From the NCBI GenBank assembly GCA_964017045.1, contig OZ024802.1:27096293-27160292 (forward strand): DNA of 64,000 bases, written 5' to 3'. The notes under the pieces were generated by a model that was not told the DNA's origin, searched no databases, and was given only the letters and a program-made list of their open reading frames with translations. Below are positions 1 to 21,619 of this stretch, piece after piece (within the stretch, counting starts at the first letter, position 1; each line of letters starts with the position of its first letter). Origin of the DNA: Omphiscola glabra. Its lineage: Eukaryota > Mollusca > Gastropoda > Lymnaeidae. The position numbers were made by a program, and so were the translations under genes.

Positions 1-239
1 GTATTTTAAAAGGAGGGTCAAGTCGTTAATTTCCAAGGCGACAAAGCTACTTGCAGCACGCTGCGCTATCGTCTTCTGATTAATAGCCATGCAATGGTGG
101 TGTCTATTGTGGGACGGAATGCTCTAAATGTAAGATTTGTTTCAGTGGCCTATAAAAGTGTTGTCCCCCCCCCTCCCCCTACTATACGGACCCCAGAAGA
201 AGAATGCCGAGGCAAAGCCATGTACTGAATAGAACTACT
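1..239. other. Intronic sequence upstream of the first visible ADGF exon
   Basis: No exon, motif or recognisable repeat is seen apart from a C-rich run near 165-180. It must be intron of the ADGF gene because exon 556-685 begins mid-protein. Confidence 0.5.
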
Positions 240-545
240 TTTAATCAAAACCGTTTTGGGGTTGTAATAGAGCTGCTGTTGTTGTTTTAATAAAGCTGTT
301 GTTGTTGTAATAAAGATGTTTTTGTTGTTTTAATAAAGATGTTGTTCTTGTTTTTATAGAGCTGCTGTTGTTGTTTTAATGAAGCTGTTGTTATTGTTGT
401 TTTAATAAGCTTTTTTTATATTTTAATTTTAATAAAGCTGTTGTGTTGTTTTAATAAAGCTGTTCTTGTTGTTTTAATAAAGCTGTTCTTGTTGTTTTAA
501 TAAAGCTGTTGTTGTTGTTGTACTAAAGCTGTTGTTGTTGTTTTT
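240..545 (+). repeat. Minisatellite AATAAAGCTGTTGTTGTTGT-type running into the ADGF acceptor
   Basis: About ten copies of a roughly 26-30-bp unit containing AATAAAGCTGTTGTTGTT. The last copy merges without a gap into the polypyrimidine tract and CAG acceptor (CCCACCGCAG, ending 555) of the exon at 556. Confidence 0.85.
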
Positions 546-555
546 CCCACCGCAG

Positions 556-11148
<10,593 letters not shown>

Positions 11149-11319
11149 ATTAAACCTTCGGCTTTTTATTACCTGTGTTTTTTTCTTAATAGAAAACTTG
11201 ACCTCCTCCCCCCCCCCCCCCCCTGTTGAGTTTTTTGAAGAGTTTGGGATGTTTTGGTTAAGTCATGTATGCGTATTAATAATATATGTATACCATAGCA
11301 TTATTTATATTGCTATTAT

Positions 11320-11325
11320 AATAAA
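11320..11325 (+). terminator. Possible polyadenylation signal for the short ADGF transcript
   Basis: AATAAA lies 171 bp after the TAG stop in AT-rich sequence. It is a reasonable cleavage signal for the isoform ending in exon ten, but AT-rich sequence yields this hexamer often by chance. Confidence 0.35.
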
Positions 11326-11443
11326 TTAATATTATAATTTTTGTAATTATTCTCTTATATTATTTTAATGTATGTTGTTTTATTAAATCTTTTATTTTAA
11401 TAAAATAAATTAATTAAAAAATACAACATGGCTAACTCTAACC

Positions 11444-12058
11444 CGAAAACTAATCCCAAAACTAGCCTAACTCCAAACCTAACCCCAAACAAAACCCCTA
11501 ACCTAGCCTCAACCCTAACCTAACCCTAACCTCAAACCAAACCCAAACCTAAACCTAACCCAAACCTAAACCTAACCCCACCCTAAACTCAACCCTAACC
11601 CCAACCCTAACGCAGACCTAATTACAACACTAGCCCTAACCCCAACTCTAACCCCAACCCTAACCCATACTATAAACCTAACGCAAACCCTAACCCCCAC
11701 CTCAACCCCAACGCTAACACCAACAATAAACCTATGCACAAACCTAAACCTAACCCGAACCCTAACCCCAAACCTAACCCTAACCCCAAACCTAACCGAA
11801 GCGCTAACACCAACAATAAACCTAAGCACAACCTAAACCTAACATGAACCCTATCCCCAAACCAAACCCTAACCCCAACCTTAACCCCAACCCTAAATCT
11901 AATTCTAGCCCTAACACTAACCCTAACCCTAAACCTAACCTCAACCCCAACTCTAACCCCAAACCTAACCGTAACCCCAACCCTAACCCTATTCCCAAAC
12001 CTAACCCTAAGCCCAACCCTAACCCTAACCCCAAAATGTTACCTCTCCTCAAATCTTA
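11444..12058 (+). repeat. Interstitial telomere-like array (degenerate CCCTAA/CCCCAA)
   Basis: About 600 bp of CCCTAACC, CCCAAACC and CCTAAACC mixtures, 0.3 kb beyond the ADGF short-form stop. It is far more degenerate than a functional telomere. Open frames on both strands here are artefacts. Confidence 0.85.
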
Positions 12059-14144
12059 ACCAATCAACAGCTAAGCTTCACACATTTCACTAACCTATAT
12101 ACGCGCTTGATCGTAAGCAATAGTTACACACAAAGGACACACGCCCCACAGACTGTGAGGTCAAGGACACACGTCCCACAGTCTTTGAAGTCTATCGTCT
12201 TTCTGGATCGGAACAAGAAAACCCTAAGAGTAATATTGGATACTAACAAGACTGAAGGGATGAATGGGTTCGATCCCATATGATCGATATCAGATTGAAG
12301 AAATGTCCACTTTCAAATTCAAAGTCGGTTTCTTTCTTCAACTAAAAAAAAAAAAGCAGTTATTTCTTTTAATAAGGGTTTGGGGGGGGGGGGGGTTGGG
12401 GGGGGGATGGGATAAGATCCACTTGAAATTGAAAAATTACTTTGACCTGGTCACTAATACTCCGCTCTACTCTTCTATCTGTCTACCCCCATCCTCTTTT
12501 CTTAGTAGCGTTTAATGGCGATCACGTGACATCTGCTTGTGGCGGCGGCGGAACTCGGTCTAAAAATAAGGGGGTCACCGAGAGACGGGGGCAAAGGCGG
12601 CCCACTTACAATCACAGGCCATCATTTAATTCTTATAAGATCAAAAAAAAATTTTTTTCCTTTAAACTTTACCTAAGTCGAGGGCGCCATTTGCCGTTGG
12701 GATGTCAAACACCCTGGGTAGTCTGCCACTGCATGTCGTACCCTAGCCCTAAACCTAACCCTAAACAATGTTTGTCTCTTTGGTTAGTGGACGCTTTTCA
12801 GCCACGTGTCCCCGTCAGTGGCAGAGCTACTATGTAACCCCAAGGCTTAACCACTCTACTCTTATTTACACAATTTTTGTTTCTTACAATGTTACTTTTT
12901 TTCCCCCTTAAAATAATTTTCAACATGATATGTCCTACATCGAATATGGAGTATACAATATGCGCGTAATGTGAACTGGCAGTCAGTCGTCACATATCAG
13001 GGGTTTCAGGGTCTGCTATTGTTGTTATTTCCCTAGAAGTTGCTATTCTTGGTGGTGTTAATTTTTTTTTTTTAAAGAAAAGATAAAAATAATTATTTTG
13101 TTGTTTCGATTAATTTTTCGTTGTTTTTGTTTTGCTTGTTTTAAAAAAATACTAATGTCTATTATTGTATGAAGTGTCGTTAATCTATCATGTGTAAATT
13201 CGCTGTATTATTGTCGTAACAGTTTTGTATTGCTAATGATACAGGTATTGTTTTTAATGAGCCCATTTGTGATACACAAAGAAACCAGGCAAATAGTATT
13301 GGTATTTTGCCTTACATGTGAACGAACGGGTCATTCGGCTGGTTTACTTTGCTGTTTAAATAGAAATAAACCAGCGATGCGCCAATGGATGAAAAATGCG
13401 GACAACGTTAAATTAGCAATGACAAAGCTATTTTTTGGGGAAAACTGTGGGTTTATAAAAAAAAATCAAGTGCCCACTGAAAAACCACCAGCGTACTGCA
13501 ACAAACGGCACTGGATGCTATAAGGGTTAATTTCTGTGACACCATCATCAATTCCTTTAAGAAACCGACATTATTTCACACCTTGTTCAACCTTATATTT
13601 TTAATTCATGATTAATCCACATCATTTAAACAAAAAGCATTTAAATCTATGACTAATCCGTGATTAAACCACATAATTTAACCCATGATCAAACCACATC
13701 ACTGAACCACATCATTTAAGCAAATAGGATTTAATCTATGATTAATCCATGATTAAAACACGTCATTCAATCCATGATTAAACCACCTCATTCATTCTAC
13801 GATAACACCACATCACATTAATAATAAATGGTTAAACCCCATCATTTAATCCATGATTAACCACGTCATTTAAACTCGCATTATTTTTTAGAAAACTCAT
13901 AATTAAATTACATTGGAGATTTTGGTCTGTAACAACAATAACTGACTATGACGCGGCAAACGTCGTACCGGAAAGAACCAATGTTTATGCTAAGATGTAA
14001 TGCCGTTTACCTCTAACCATAATGACATAGAAGTGTGGACGAAACGGCCACCTTAATACATCGCCTTTAATAAAAACAAAAATTTGGGTCTATGATACAA
14101 ATCACCCAGTCTCTGTTATGGCCAATGATACAAATCACATAGTC
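12059..14144. other. Gene-poor stretch, few recognisable features
   Basis: Contains a G-run (12380-12408), a second small CCCTAAACC tract (about 12745-12775), AT-rich sequence and a 97-codon open frame at 13230-13523 (start MLMIQVLFLM) with no recognisable domain. It lies between exon ten and the candidate alternative last exon of ADGF. Nothing else is supported. Confidence 0.5.
13555..13890 (+). repeat. Diverged tandem repeat (TTTAATCCATGATTAAACCAC)
   Basis: About ten imperfect copies of a 20-30-bp unit built on CATGATTAAACCACATCATT. Confidence 0.75.
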
Positions 14145-14497
14145 CAAGGATGGGCAAACTACGGCCCGCGGGCCGCATGCTACCCGGAACTGATAATATG
14201 CGGCCCTCGAAGGCATTTAGAAATATTTTTAAAAAACTTTGTTTTTAATTTTAAGTTATTTTGTTGAATTTTACAGAATTTCATGTACCGTTTTGATTGT
14301 TTTAACATTTTTGATCAAATTTCTTTCTAATTTATTATTTTTTTAAACAGTCCTTGACTTTTGTCATGTAATGCTAAAATGCGAATTTACCGATTTTAAT
14401 ATAGAGAAATGTTTATCGACACGTAATATTCATGCGGCCCCCAATAGCTTTACAGTTGTCATTGTGGCCCTCCGCACAAAAAGTTTACCCACTGCTG
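14145..14497 (+). mobile_element. hAT MITE with GGGCAAACTACGGCCCGCGG ends
   Basis: Left end CAAGGATGGGCAAACTACGG and right end AAAGTTTACCCACTGCTG are inverted. Flanks ACATAGTC (14137-14144) and ACATAATC (14498-14505) match at 7 of 8 bases, the duplication size of hAT transposons. The inside is AT-rich and non-coding. Confidence 0.85.
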
Positions 14498-14551
14498 ACA
14501 TAATCTATGATAAATAACAAAATCTTTTTTTTTTTAAAATATATTTTCCAG

Positions 14552-14691
14552 ATTCCACCTCGTTTGTTCCAGTTCCAGTGAGAGCCACTACGCATCGGAA
14601 CGGTGAAGGATGTGTCAGGCCCAGCACTATTGTGCCGTACGTGTCCATGTTGCTTGCTGCAAGTCTCCTGAGACTGACGACGACGTCATAG
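14552..14691 (+). CDS. Candidate alternative last exon of the ADGF gene (hydrophobic C-terminus)
   Basis: A pyrimidine-rich tract ending TTTTCCAG at 14551 is followed by 46 open codons to TAG 14689-14691. Exon ten of ADGF reads ATT G then GTTAGA at its end, so a weak donor at 11145 would splice in phase (G+AT = Asp) to this segment instead of reading two bases into the TAG stop. The encoded tail contains the hydrophobic stretch IVPYVSMLLAASLLRL near its end, like a GPI-anchor signal or short membrane tail. If used, it would give a membrane-tethered isoform next to a soluble one ending IIG. This is inference from splice phase and composition only. The donor is non-consensus (GTTAGA) and the 3.4-kb intron would hold several transposons. 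Confidence 0.4.
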
Positions 14692-14791
14692 AAAAACTTG
14701 ACTGATGTTTCTAATTTACGTCACATCCTCTTCATGGCAGTCTCCTATATTTTTATTCATATTAATTACGCGCGGTCGTCTGTCTTTAGGG

Positions 14792-14963
14792 CAGTGGTTC
14801 TCAACCTTCCTTATGCCTCGAACCTTTAATACAGTTCCACAAATTATTTCCGTTGCTACTTCATACCTTTAGGTTATATGTGTTTTCCGATGGTCTTACG
14901 CGACCCCTGTGAAAGGGTCATTCGAACCCAAAAGGGGTCGCGACCCACAGGTTATAACCGGTG
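14792..14963 (+). mobile_element. SPIN-like hAT MITE, copy 1
   Basis: Begins CAGTGGTTCTCAACCTTCC and ends with a diverged form of the inverse end. Internal GTTTTCCGATGGTCTTA and AGGGGTCGCGACCCACAGG are SPIN hallmarks. A perfect 8-bp duplication CTTTAGGG flanks it (14784-14791 and 14964-14971). Confidence 0.9.
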
Positions 14964-15182
14964 CTTTAGGGGAACCAGTTGTGACGGAGTTGAAACTTGG
15001 GAAATGTTGGGAGATTTACCCCCAAAAATATTAATAATTTTCTTGGGGTGGGGGTGAAATTATTTAAATTCGTTTATCTTCACTTGATTTTAAAGACCAG
15101 TCGTATAAGGACAAGTCCGTCATTCCAATTATTCTCATTAATTACACTTAACGTATCATCATGAAAAATGGTCCGCTGACGC

Positions 15183-15368
15183 CAGTGGCGTAGTGAGGGG
15201 GAGCAAGGGGGGCATCATGCCCCGGGCGCTACTCACAATGGGGCGCCAAATGGTATATTTTACTATAATATTGTATGGTTTTCGAATAGGGGGGGACGTT
15301 AAAAAGGTATTGGGGGGCGCTAAAAAGGTATTGTGCCCCGGGCGCAAGTTAAGCTCGCTACGCCACTG
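15183..15368 (+). mobile_element. hAT MITE with CAGTGGCGTAG ends, copy 1
   Basis: Ends CAGTGGCGTAG and CTACGCCACTG are perfect inverted repeats. The exact 8-bp duplication GCTGACGC flanks it (15175-15182 and 15369-15376). Non-coding interior with GCCCCGGGCGC blocks near both ends. Confidence 0.92.
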
Positions 15369-15376
15369 GCTGACGC

Positions 15377-15930
15377 TGTACTCTGACTCGCATCTAATAA
15401 GTCCTGAATCTGCGCTCTCAACTCCAGACTTCCGAACGACTGCTGGCAGACTCCCGACCGTGAGACGTCGTGATGAATATCTTTACATTTTCCCGATCTG
15501 TTTCTGTTTTTTTTATAATTTTTATGACGATTTTGCTCAATTTTTATGACCTTTGACAATGTTTCAGAAATTTCTGGACCACTTCATGTATAGATACATA
15601 AAAATATCATAAAATGTACTGGTTCTTGGCGGGCTGAAAAATAATGTTGCCGCCGTATTGGATTTTGCTAGGGAAGCCAGGGTGGCGGGAGAGAATGGTG
15701 GCGACACCCCGACAATGTTATACGGGGCAGTTTGCCAATGTACTAACCCGGGCTTCGAAGGGCGTCAGCTTAAGCCTCAACCAGTATATGTATGTTTAAA
15801 TGTTTATTAGTTTTCGCCATATATATATATGCATAAACATGAACTCACAAATAAGGAGGAATGAATCTTTATCTTTGAATAAATTAATCGAGTTAATTAA
15901 TGTTCTCCTTATTTTCTTTTAGACGAGCTA
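15377..15930. other. Spacer with no recognised feature
   Basis: Mixed sequence between the MITE and the first satellite block. Short open frames show no domain. Confidence 0.5.
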
Positions 15931-15931
15931 C

Positions 15932-16130
15932 ATTTACCCATTTATTCATAGTCTCAATAAATTGCTATAGATACATTGAACCCATTTATTCATAGTCTCA
16001 ATAAATTGCTATAGATACATTGAACCCATTTATTCATAGTCTAATACCTTTGCTATAGATACATTGAACCCATTTATACCTAGCCTCAATGAAGCGCTGT
16101 AGGTACATTGAACCCAATTACTCCTAGTCT
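15932..16130 (+). repeat. 44-bp satellite, about four copies (duplicon of copy A)
   Basis: Unit contains ATTGAACCCATTTATTCATA and GCTATAGATAC. It is homologous to the 47-bp array at 32222-32765 and occupies the same relative place 3' of a fibrinogen-domain gene copy. Confidence 0.85.
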
Positions 16131-16164
16131 CCGACTCCATGATTACAAATAGCGTAGTTAGGAA

Positions 16165-16315
16165 TCAGTTAGGTCTGAGTGGAAGGAAGTGGTAAGACAG
16201 GCCAAGGACCTACATGGGTTGTGGCGCCACAGGGATGGGATGGTAGGTCTGAGTGGAAGGAAGTGGTGAGGCAGGCAAATGACCCACATAGGACGTGGCG
16301 CCTCAGAGATATAAA
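16165..16315 (+). mobile_element. LINE 3'-end remnant, duplicated in tandem
   Basis: Two copies of a segment reading SEWKEVVRQAKDLHGLWRH and a diverged repeat, the C-terminal end of a reverse transcriptase similar to that at 55925-56470. Confidence 0.6.
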
Positions 16316-16383
16316 GTATTTAAAACGAATCTCAAAAATAAACATTTGAAATAAAAAATATATGGCCAAAAAAAGGTTGGAAA

Positions 16384-17056
16384 AAAGTGTGTGTGTGGGG
16401 GGGGGGGGGGGTGGTGGAATCAATACAACTATCAACATTGAACTATAATACAACAATACCGGAGTTCTCATTATTCATCTTATCAGAAGAAAATATTTTC
16501 TAGATTACTTTTGTTTATTTATGTATCGCTGGATATTAACCTACAGCTTCTCGAAAATAAACAGGCGTTTAAAAAAAAAAACCACACACACAGCTTTATT
16601 AACTGTTTTAACTTTTCCCGCCATTATCAATATAATTGTTGGGTACCCCCAAGCGTTTCCTCGGCGTATCCCCTAGGGGTACGGGTACCACGTGTTGGGA
16701 ACCGCTACTTTTATCCGTTAACGGTTGAAATGATTTCTGCGAATGACGTCACATAGGTTTCAGCTCAAGCTATAAACTTAGAGTGGAGTTGTTGTTCTTT
16801 TTCCAAATTAAAAAGAAAAAAAATGCAATCAGATTAAGTATGTGGCTCCGTTATGAAGTAGCGAAAGTGTCAAGTGTTAGTATTTTAAGCATCCACTTTT
16901 TTAAATAACACATACAATAGCATGAACTCACAAAATATACCCACCCCCGGACAATACATGTGTGCATTATAAGCTATGTGTAAATTTATGACTACCACGT
17001 ATTCAATCTATAAAGAAATTTCACTCAAAAACGTTGCATGTACTGAAATCAGATGT
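16384..17056. other. 3' flank of fibrinogen-domain copy A
   Basis: Starts with a GT/G run. The segment from about 16530 is similar to the 3' flank of copy C (32940-33240 and 33960-34050), so it belongs to the duplicated unit. No gene is seen. Confidence 0.55.
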
Positions 17057-18135
17057 TCATTTCCAAGGTTCAAAAAAGTACATTCTGACGAATTTAAACT
17101 GGCTGGCGTAATATTTCAAGTCGAGCGCATTGAACATCATGTGCGCTCGAGTCACGTTCACTGTTCCAGGCTTTATCGGAACACCCAGAGGATTGCAGAC
17201 TGGGTCCGGGTCACACGTTGAGAACCACCAACCAGCTCCTGAGTTTTCAGCGCAGTTTTCCGTCTGCTCCGCATCGTTGTCTGTGTCGTGGGCTGAGAAT
17301 GGCGTGGGTTTTCCGCTTTCGGGGATGCAAATTTGAAACTGTCATATTCTTCGCGATTGGTCCATATTGCTTATACATCACCTCTGAATAGTTGAAAGTG
17401 TAACGTCGCTAGCGTCCCCTATAGACACCTCCTGGAATTGGAAATTCAAATAATCGTTGTCATTGAACGAGATGCTTAAACGAATGCCTGAGTGTATTGA
17501 GAACGTACATCTTCTCTAATCCGATCCAGTAGTCGTTGGTGTTGTATTAAACCCATTGACGTAATCGGCGAAAGAGCGGTTGAAGCTAAGCAAACCTTCT
17601 GCGGGGTGAAAGAACACATCCGTCCTAAATTCACCCTCATAGTTGGCGCAGTATGTTAAAATGGAATTTGACCGGGTGGCTGGATGAAGAATGGTCTTCT
17701 GGTGCCCGCGGAGTACCCCATTTGGAAAAGTTCTTTGCAGCTCTCTGCGAATCTTTCACAGCGGAGACCGACTAGTCCCCCCGAGCACTGGCAGGTCTGA
17801 GATTGAGGTTGCCAAATTCCGGCATTCAGGCAGTCTACGCGTGTCGCTAATCTCTGAAAGTAGGTCACCTCATCTGACGGATCAGCCGGTAGCTTACGGT
17901 AAAAGTTGATGTAGCATTTGAGATCGTCGTCCACGCAAAAACCTGCACACTTATCCTCGAAAAGACACTCTTTGTCACAATCCAGAATATCATGGGGGAT
18001 AACTCCAACATGCTTCAAACAGCCCATATCCAGTCCCTCTATCTTGTTTGATAAACGCCTTTTGATAAAAATAGAGCCTAACGCAAAATAGGAGAGCAAC
18101 ACGGAACACATAATGAAGTTTAACATCTTTAACAT
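17057..18135 (-). pseudogene. PAN-EGF-fibrinogen domain protein copy A, frameshifted
   Basis: Begins MLKMLNFIMCSVLLSYFALG (signal peptide), followed by the PAN-like domain and EGF-like segment as in copy C, then stops after PGQIPF at 17656 because one base is missing relative to copy D (GTTAAAATGG against GTTAAAGATGG). The rest of the fibrinogen domain is recognisable down to the stop at 17057-17059 but needs at least one more frame change (an extra T near 17333). Not expected to give a full-length product. A short secreted PAN-EGF protein of 159 residues is conceivable. Confidence 0.85.
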
Positions 18136-18490
18136 TTTGAAAACTGCCGAGAAATAGAATCCTTCTTCGACCAGGCGTTAAACTGTAGATCCTGGATGTC
18201 TTCTTAGAGCGAGATACTGATATTCTTCGTAATAAGAGGACTCTTCAATAAATTAGGGTTATTCACTGAATATATAATTTTTAAAAATTATCACTACTTT
18301 TTAAAAGAAAAGTTTCGATAACGTGTAATGAGTTCCAAAGTTTCGCTCTATATCTTTACTATTATGTTTATATGAATAATAAATGGCACGTGCTCCCTTA
18401 AAGTTTAAAAAAAAATGATTGACGTTGTTGATTGCTCCCCTTAGTTACACCCTAGGTCCACTTTTAACAAGTTGATACGTCAGCCTTAAG

Positions 18491-18498
18491 TGACGTCA
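18491..18498 (-). promoter_or_regulatory. CRE-type site upstream of copy A
   Basis: Palindrome TGACGTCA, 356 bp upstream of the copy A start codon, inside a block conserved in front of copies B, C and D. Confidence 0.5.
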
Positions 18499-18811
18499 TT
18501 CACAGTCCAGCCTAGACGACAAATAGAAACGTTGAGGTGGGGTGTGTGGGGAGTGGGGCTGAAATCGATGAATGAAATAGATGCGAGGTTACAATGGATA
18601 AAGGAAAAAAACGTTTCCTTCAGTGGATGAGTGTACTCTTAAGCCAATCCATAATCCTGTAGCTGTCATTTACAAATTTGTTAAGTTAAACTTTAGGCTG
18701 CTTCCTGCCTTTCTTATAATTATAATTACAATTTAAACTTCGATTTTTTATTATTTTTTTTCATCAACGTCTAATTTTGAGGTCATTTTAGCGTAAATTC
18801 CAACAGTAAAT

Positions 18812-19412
18812 TTGTTTATGAGTGCGTGTTTGTGTATGTTGTGTGTACGTCTATGTCTGTGCGTGTTTGTGTATGTTGTGTGTGCGTCTATGTCTGTGCG
18901 TGTTTGTGTGTACGTCTATGTCTGTGCGTGTTTGAGTGTACGTCTATGTCTGTGCGTGTTTGTGTATGTTGTGTGTACGTCTATGTCTGTGCGTGTTTGT
19001 GTGTGTTGTGTGTACGTCTATGTCTGTGCGTGTTTGTGTATGTTGTGTGTACGTCTATGTCTGTGCGTGTTTGTGTATGTTGTGTGTGCGTCTATGTCTG
19101 TGCGTGTTTGTGTGTGTTGTGTGTACGTCTATGTCTGTGCGTGTTTGTGTGTGTTGTGTGTACGTCTATGTCTGTGCGTGTTTGTGTATGTTGTGTATAC
19201 GTCTATGTCTGTGCGTGTTTGTGTATGTTGTGTGTGCGTCTATGTCTGTGCGTGTTTGTGTGTGTTGTGTGTACGTCTATGTCTGTGCGTGTTTGTGTGT
19301 GCTGTGTGTACGTCTATGTCTGTGCGTGTTTGTGTGTGTTGTGTGTACGTCTATGTCTGTGCGTGTTTGTGTATGTTGTGTGTACGTCTATGTATGTGCG
19401 TGTTTGTGTGAT
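18812..19412 (+). repeat. 37-bp minisatellite (GTGTACGTCTATGTCTGTGC)
   Basis: About 16 copies. The equivalent GT-rich segment upstream of copies B, C and D is short, so the expansion is private to copy A's duplicon. Three overlapping open frames of up to 199 codons are artefacts. Confidence 0.93.
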
Positions 19413-19737
19413 GTGATTCACAGAATCGTCCAAAACGAAGGCTTACGACAAATGTGGTATACATGAAATATAACAGTAAAAACATTCCTTATTAACAAAA
19501 CACAGACACTTCAAAAGGTCATACAATATATATATATATATAAGCTACATTATATCCACAATAGATAACGTATATCAATACTATTTACACTAATTTACAG
19601 TATATAATGGTACTAAAGCCAAAGCGGGGAGACAGCAATCAGGTTAGGTAAAAAAGGAAAAGGGCGAAACAAAGTATGGGAAAACCTGAAAAATGGAACA
19701 CAAGTAAACAACGTATATAGTGTTTAAACACTATGTG

Positions 19738-20018
19738 TTCGCCTTGAGACTTACGGAAAGCGCACGTTCGCATTTGCCGGTCCAACCATTTGGAACACCT
19801 TTCCTGACGCTCTCAGAAACAGCCAGACGCTGGAGTCCTTCAAAACAAATTTAAAAACTCATCTATTTCGCAAACACCGTCTGGGGTGAAGTTGTCTAGC
19901 ATCTTTTCCAGCTAGTTATTATCTCCCAGCTTTGTTTTTGTACCGCGCTTCGAGCCTTTGGGGATGAAGCGTGATTTTTCAAATGAACTTTATTATTATT
20001 ATTATTATTATTATTATC
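19738..20018 (+). mobile_element. CR1/L2-group LINE 3' end with (TTA)n tail
   Basis: Conceptual reading LETYGKRTFAFAGPTIWNTF, then LESFKTNLKTHLFRKHRLG and stop, a typical reverse transcriptase C-terminus, then a short 3' UTR ending in a run of TTA. Confidence 0.75.
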
Positions 20019-20134
20019 TACATCACTTAACACCGCAAAGCAAATTATCAGAGCTAACCAAAAAGGAAAAAAAAAGGAAAGCGGTTCAATTGATGGGCTA
20101 TGGGTTCAACAGAAAGATGTATTTTCACACACTT

Positions 20135-20400
20135 GCCCTGTCCAGACCCCACAGATCCGATAAATTGCCCCCTACCCCCCAAAGACACGAATGGGTCATG
20201 CACAGTGGACACATGCAAACTAACACCCACCTTAACCGGATGAAATCAGAGAAAACAGCAATGTGAACTCTCTGAAAATGAGACAGTAACACATCACCTC
20301 TTCCACTGCCCAGTGACGCGCTGTCGAATGTTAACATCCTTGTGTTCATCTAGCCATGACGATAGATGTCCGCTTTGTTGAACTATGTCTCCTACCTCGT
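20135..20400 (+). mobile_element. RNase-H-type (I/Nimbus-like) LINE 3' fragment, copy 1
   Basis: Reads SGHMQTNTHLNRMKSEKTAM, then ENETVTHHLFHCP: the helix plus zinc-knuckle segment following RNase H in I-group LINEs. Frames are broken. Similar fragments are at 26050, 30590 and 38455, each inside the duplicated units. Confidence 0.6.
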
Positions 20401-20832
20401 CCCACGGGCCAGTGTAAACAATGGCAACTAATACTGTTACACCAGCACCAACCGGTTTGTTGTACGATAATGTTAATTCTACAACAATTACTTAAATATC
20501 GTTGATATATATAATAATGAAGTCGTTCCAGCCAAACACACTAAAGCAACACACTATCGTACAACGGCCATCTATCCACCATGATAACAACCACTAAACT
20601 AACGCGTCATTTCCCCTTACCCAAATACGTCAAAACAATCTCACACTAAAAAAAAAAAGCTACACATATAATCTCTAACTAACATCTTTTTTACGTACCA
20701 AACATAACAACAGTGATCTACACATAACAACAGTGATCTATACATAACAACAGTGATTCTCATACCCTTGACACCCAGCACTCCAGGACGAACGACTAAA
20801 CAATCAATCAAAAGATAGCAGACTGTACCATC

Positions 20833-21017
20833 CAGTGGCGTAGCGAGCTTAACTCGCGCCCGGGGCACAATACCTTTTTAGCGCCCTCCAATACCTTTTT
20901 AGCGCCCCCCCTATTCGAAAACCATACAATATTATAGTAAAATATACCATTTGGCGCCCCTTTGTGAGTAGCGCCCGGGGCATGATGCCCCCCTTGCCCC
21001 CCCTCACTACGCCACTG
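20833..21017 (-). mobile_element. hAT MITE with CAGTGGCGTAG ends, copy 2
   Basis: Ends CAGTGGCGTAG and CTACGCCACTG; exact 8-bp duplication GTACCATC (20825-20832 and 21018-21025). Inverse orientation to copy 1. It interrupts an I-type LINE remnant that continues at 21050-21170. Confidence 0.92.
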
Positions 21018-21025
21018 GTACCATC

Positions 21026-21619
21026 ACCTGATATGCCAACCAAGTAAACACGTAGCAAGTGTGTGATTACTTGACCAATGTCGCAGGCCCAAGGGTACAT
21101 TCCCAAATTTGTCATTGGATCTTAATGATGCTGATGACCTGTATCGGCGTCACCTGTTATGCGCGGCTGGTTATTTCGGGGCTCCATTACAAAAATTTAC
21201 CAGAGAGAAAAATAAGATGCTGCGCGTAAGGCGGTGTGAAAGATAAGGAATAATATTATGGACGTTTAGACTTTGATTTTTGAATTTTTCATTTTTAAAA
21301 AATGTATTTATTTATTCATATTTTGTTTGTTTCACTTTAGATTACACGCGATAACACATTAATTACCAGGACCTAAACATTACTATTTATATAGTATATA
21401 TAATATATATGATACACACTTTATATTATTAAATCTAAAGATACAGAAATGTGTAAACCTTTACGAGCAAAAAAATTATACGTCAAAATATTTATTTACT
21501 TTGACGTGCACCGTTGTCATAAACACATTGCGATGATATATATCAGGCATGCTGAATCTGATTATTTAATCCGAAAATAGTTTAAACGGTGTCCACAAAT
21601 GACTTCAAAATGCCATAGT
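21026..21619. other. LINE tail and 3' flank of copy B
   Basis: 21050-21170 matches LINE tails at 31380-31480 and 38960-39090. 21180-21600 is shared with the 3' flanks of copies D and E (CCAGAGAGAAAAATAAGATG and TCAGGCATGCTGA motifs). AATAAA on the minus strand at 21491-21496 could be the polyadenylation signal of copy B. Confidence 0.6.

Noticed and set aside
11572..12059. Open frames of 71-85 codons on both strands
   Set aside because: Translation of the telomere-like array.
12264..12285. Possible tRNA T-arm (GGGTTCGATCCC)
   Set aside because: Only an isolated hairpin; no cloverleaf can be formed from the flanks.
13230..13523. 97-codon open frame as a gene
   Set aside because: No domain, no splice partners and no similarity I can recognise; left as unsupported.
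16652..16710. Degenerate hAT-like end (GGGTACGGGTACCACGTGTTGGGAACCGC)
   Set aside because: Only one end is visible and no duplication can be defined.
18812..19466. Three overlapping Cys-rich open frames of 176-199 codons
   Set aside because: Pure translation of the 37-bp array in different frames; not a cysteine-rich toxin or metallothionein-like gene.
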